From contig JAKFXM010000059.1 of the NCBI GenBank assembly GCA_021731385.1, forward strand, positions 1-6,172: a DNA stretch of 6,172 nt, in the 5' to 3' direction. A model generated the notes under the pieces. That model did not search any database. It was not told the origin of the DNA and saw only the letters and a list, made by a program, of their open reading frames with translations. Origin of the DNA: Methanobacteriota archaeon. GTDB lineage: Archaea; Altiarchaeota; Altiarchaeia; IMC4; QMZM01. Of the stretch, positions 5,403-6,172 are shown piece by piece (within the stretch, counting starts at the first letter, position 1; every line of letters starts with the position of its first letter). Position numbers and translations under genes: made by a program.

Positions 5403-6172
5403 TTATTCACTCTTCAGGATAATTATAATTATCTCGGGTCTTGCAAAAAATCGAACAGGAAGTCCAACCATTCCTACTCCATTAGAGATAACAACCTTTG
5501 TAAATTTTGTATCAACTATTCCTGTTCTGTATTTTTGTCCATATCTTGATGGTATAGATGGGGCCCATAAACCAAAGAGTGTAACCTGCCCACCATGCGT
5601 ATGCCCGCTTAAAACCAAATCAATTTTATCTGTTTTAATCTCCTCAGCGTAATCTGGATTATGAGAAACCAAAATCACAAAATCTTCCTCTTTTGTATCA
5701 TTGATTGTAGGATTCATATCCTGCAAATCCGTCCATAGATCACCTACACCCCCAACTTTAATTTTTTCTCCATTTATTGAAATCCACTCAGCGTTATTGT
5801 CGAGAATCTTTATCCCCTCATTTTTCATGCCCTGCCTTGTTAATTCTGCACCTTCCCAATGGTCATGGTTGCCGAGAACCCCGAATTTACCGATAGTTGC
5901 ATTTAGGTTTTTTAGTTCCTCAAAGACAGGGGCAATATACCTTGAATCCTGACGAACATAATCACCACCCAAAATTATTATATCCGGATTGACTCCGTTT
6001 ATCTTTTCTACTAACTCATTAACCCTCTCTATGGAGAAATATGGGCCATGATGGATATCAGAAACAAAAACAATTTTTTTACCATCAAAAGACTTAGGAA
6101 TATCCTGATCAATTATATCTATACTTTTTACCTCTAGCCAGTAAGGCTCCATTAAAGAATATGCTAAAAGCA
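5403..6172 (-). CDS. Calcineurin-like metallophosphoesterase (YkuE/YaeI type), partial at its 5' end
   Basis: This is a two-metal phosphoesterase. Numbering from the ATG at 6152, the metal-binding motifs are all present: SDIHHG (Asp32, His34), GGDYV (Asp64), GNHDH (Asn95, His96), VSHNPD (His164) and SGHTHGGQ (His184, His186). The C-terminal SNGVGMVGLPVRFFARPEI is characteristic of the YkuE/YaeI/LpxG-like branch, whose members are usually anchored by one N-terminal membrane helix. The frame stays open past 6152 to the window edge, adding LLAYSL directly before MEPYWLEV. In this family a hydrophobic segment precedes an E-P-x-W-L-E-V-like sequence, so the visible ATG is probably internal and the start lies outside the window. 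The substrate cannot be read from sequence; bacterial relatives include UDP-2,3-diacylglucosamine hydrolases, but archaea lack lipid A, so another phosphodiester or phospholipid substrate is more likely. aroE follows after 15 bases, probably on the same transcript. Confidence 0.88.
   Translation of the reverse strand, partial: LLAYSLMEPYWLEVKSIDIIDQDIPKSFDGKKIVFVSDIHHGPYFSIERVNELVEKINGVNPDIIILGGDYVRQDSRYIAPVFEELKNLNATIGKFGVLGNHDHWEGAELTRQGMKNEGIKILDNNAEWISINGEKIKVGGVGDLWTDLQDMNPTINDTKEEDFVILVSHNPDYAEEIKTDKIDLVLSGHTHGGQVTLFGLWAPSIPSRYGQKYRTGIVDTKFTKVVISNGVGMVGLPVRFFARPEIIIIILKSE

Noticed and set aside
1..6172. Mobile element, CRISPR array, toxin-antitoxin or defence system
   Set aside because: No transposase, integrase, terminal inverted repeats, direct-repeat arrays or paired small toxin-like frames were seen; the recognisable genes are mostly housekeeping or metabolic.

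Overview
This window looks archaeal. It is AT-rich and tightly packed. Starts generally lack a Shine-Dalgarno sequence, and TATA-box-like elements sit 18 to 36 bases upstream of three starts, which suggests leaderless or short-leader transcripts. The gene content agrees: a short type I 3-dehydroquinate dehydratase of the archaeal kind, a MinD-family ATPase, and a small LarB. The phylum cannot be settled from this stretch alone.

Layout. (1) At 1-405 (+) is the C-terminal part of an unrecognised, apparently exported protein, rich in N-glycosylation sequons and cut by the left edge. (2) At 477-1617 (-) is a two-gene unit: a MinD/ParA-type ATPase followed by an overlapping DUF192 protein that starts at TTG. 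(3) A 47-base divergent promoter region holds a 14-base palindromic TATA element. (4) At 1665-2992 (+) aroD is joined to larB by an ATGA overlap. (5) At 2989-3228 (-) is a small three-helix membrane protein that resembles the CBU_0592-like family and overlaps the end of larB by 4 bases. (6) A 119-base divergent spacer carries one TATA element for each side. (7) At 3348-4523 (+) is a core-type DEAD-box RNA helicase. (8) At 4539-6172 (-) are a metallophosphoesterase, which runs off the right edge, and aroE 15 bases downstream of it.

How the genes relate. AroD and AroE catalyse consecutive steps of the shikimate pathway (dehydroquinate to dehydroshikimate to shikimate). Here they lie about 2.2 kb apart on opposite strands in separate units, so they are neighbours but not one operon. 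LarB makes an early intermediate of the nickel-pincer nucleotide cofactor; its partners LarC, LarE and LarA are not in view. The helicase, membrane protein and phosphoesterase show no clear pathway link to these genes.

I see no mobile element, CRISPR array, tRNA or rRNA, and no evidence of a new multi-gene system. The items most worth a second look are the lone, N-terminally short LarB coupled to aroD, the Arg-to-Met replacement at an active-site position of AroD, the MinD-DUF192 pair, and the sequon-rich surface protein fragment.
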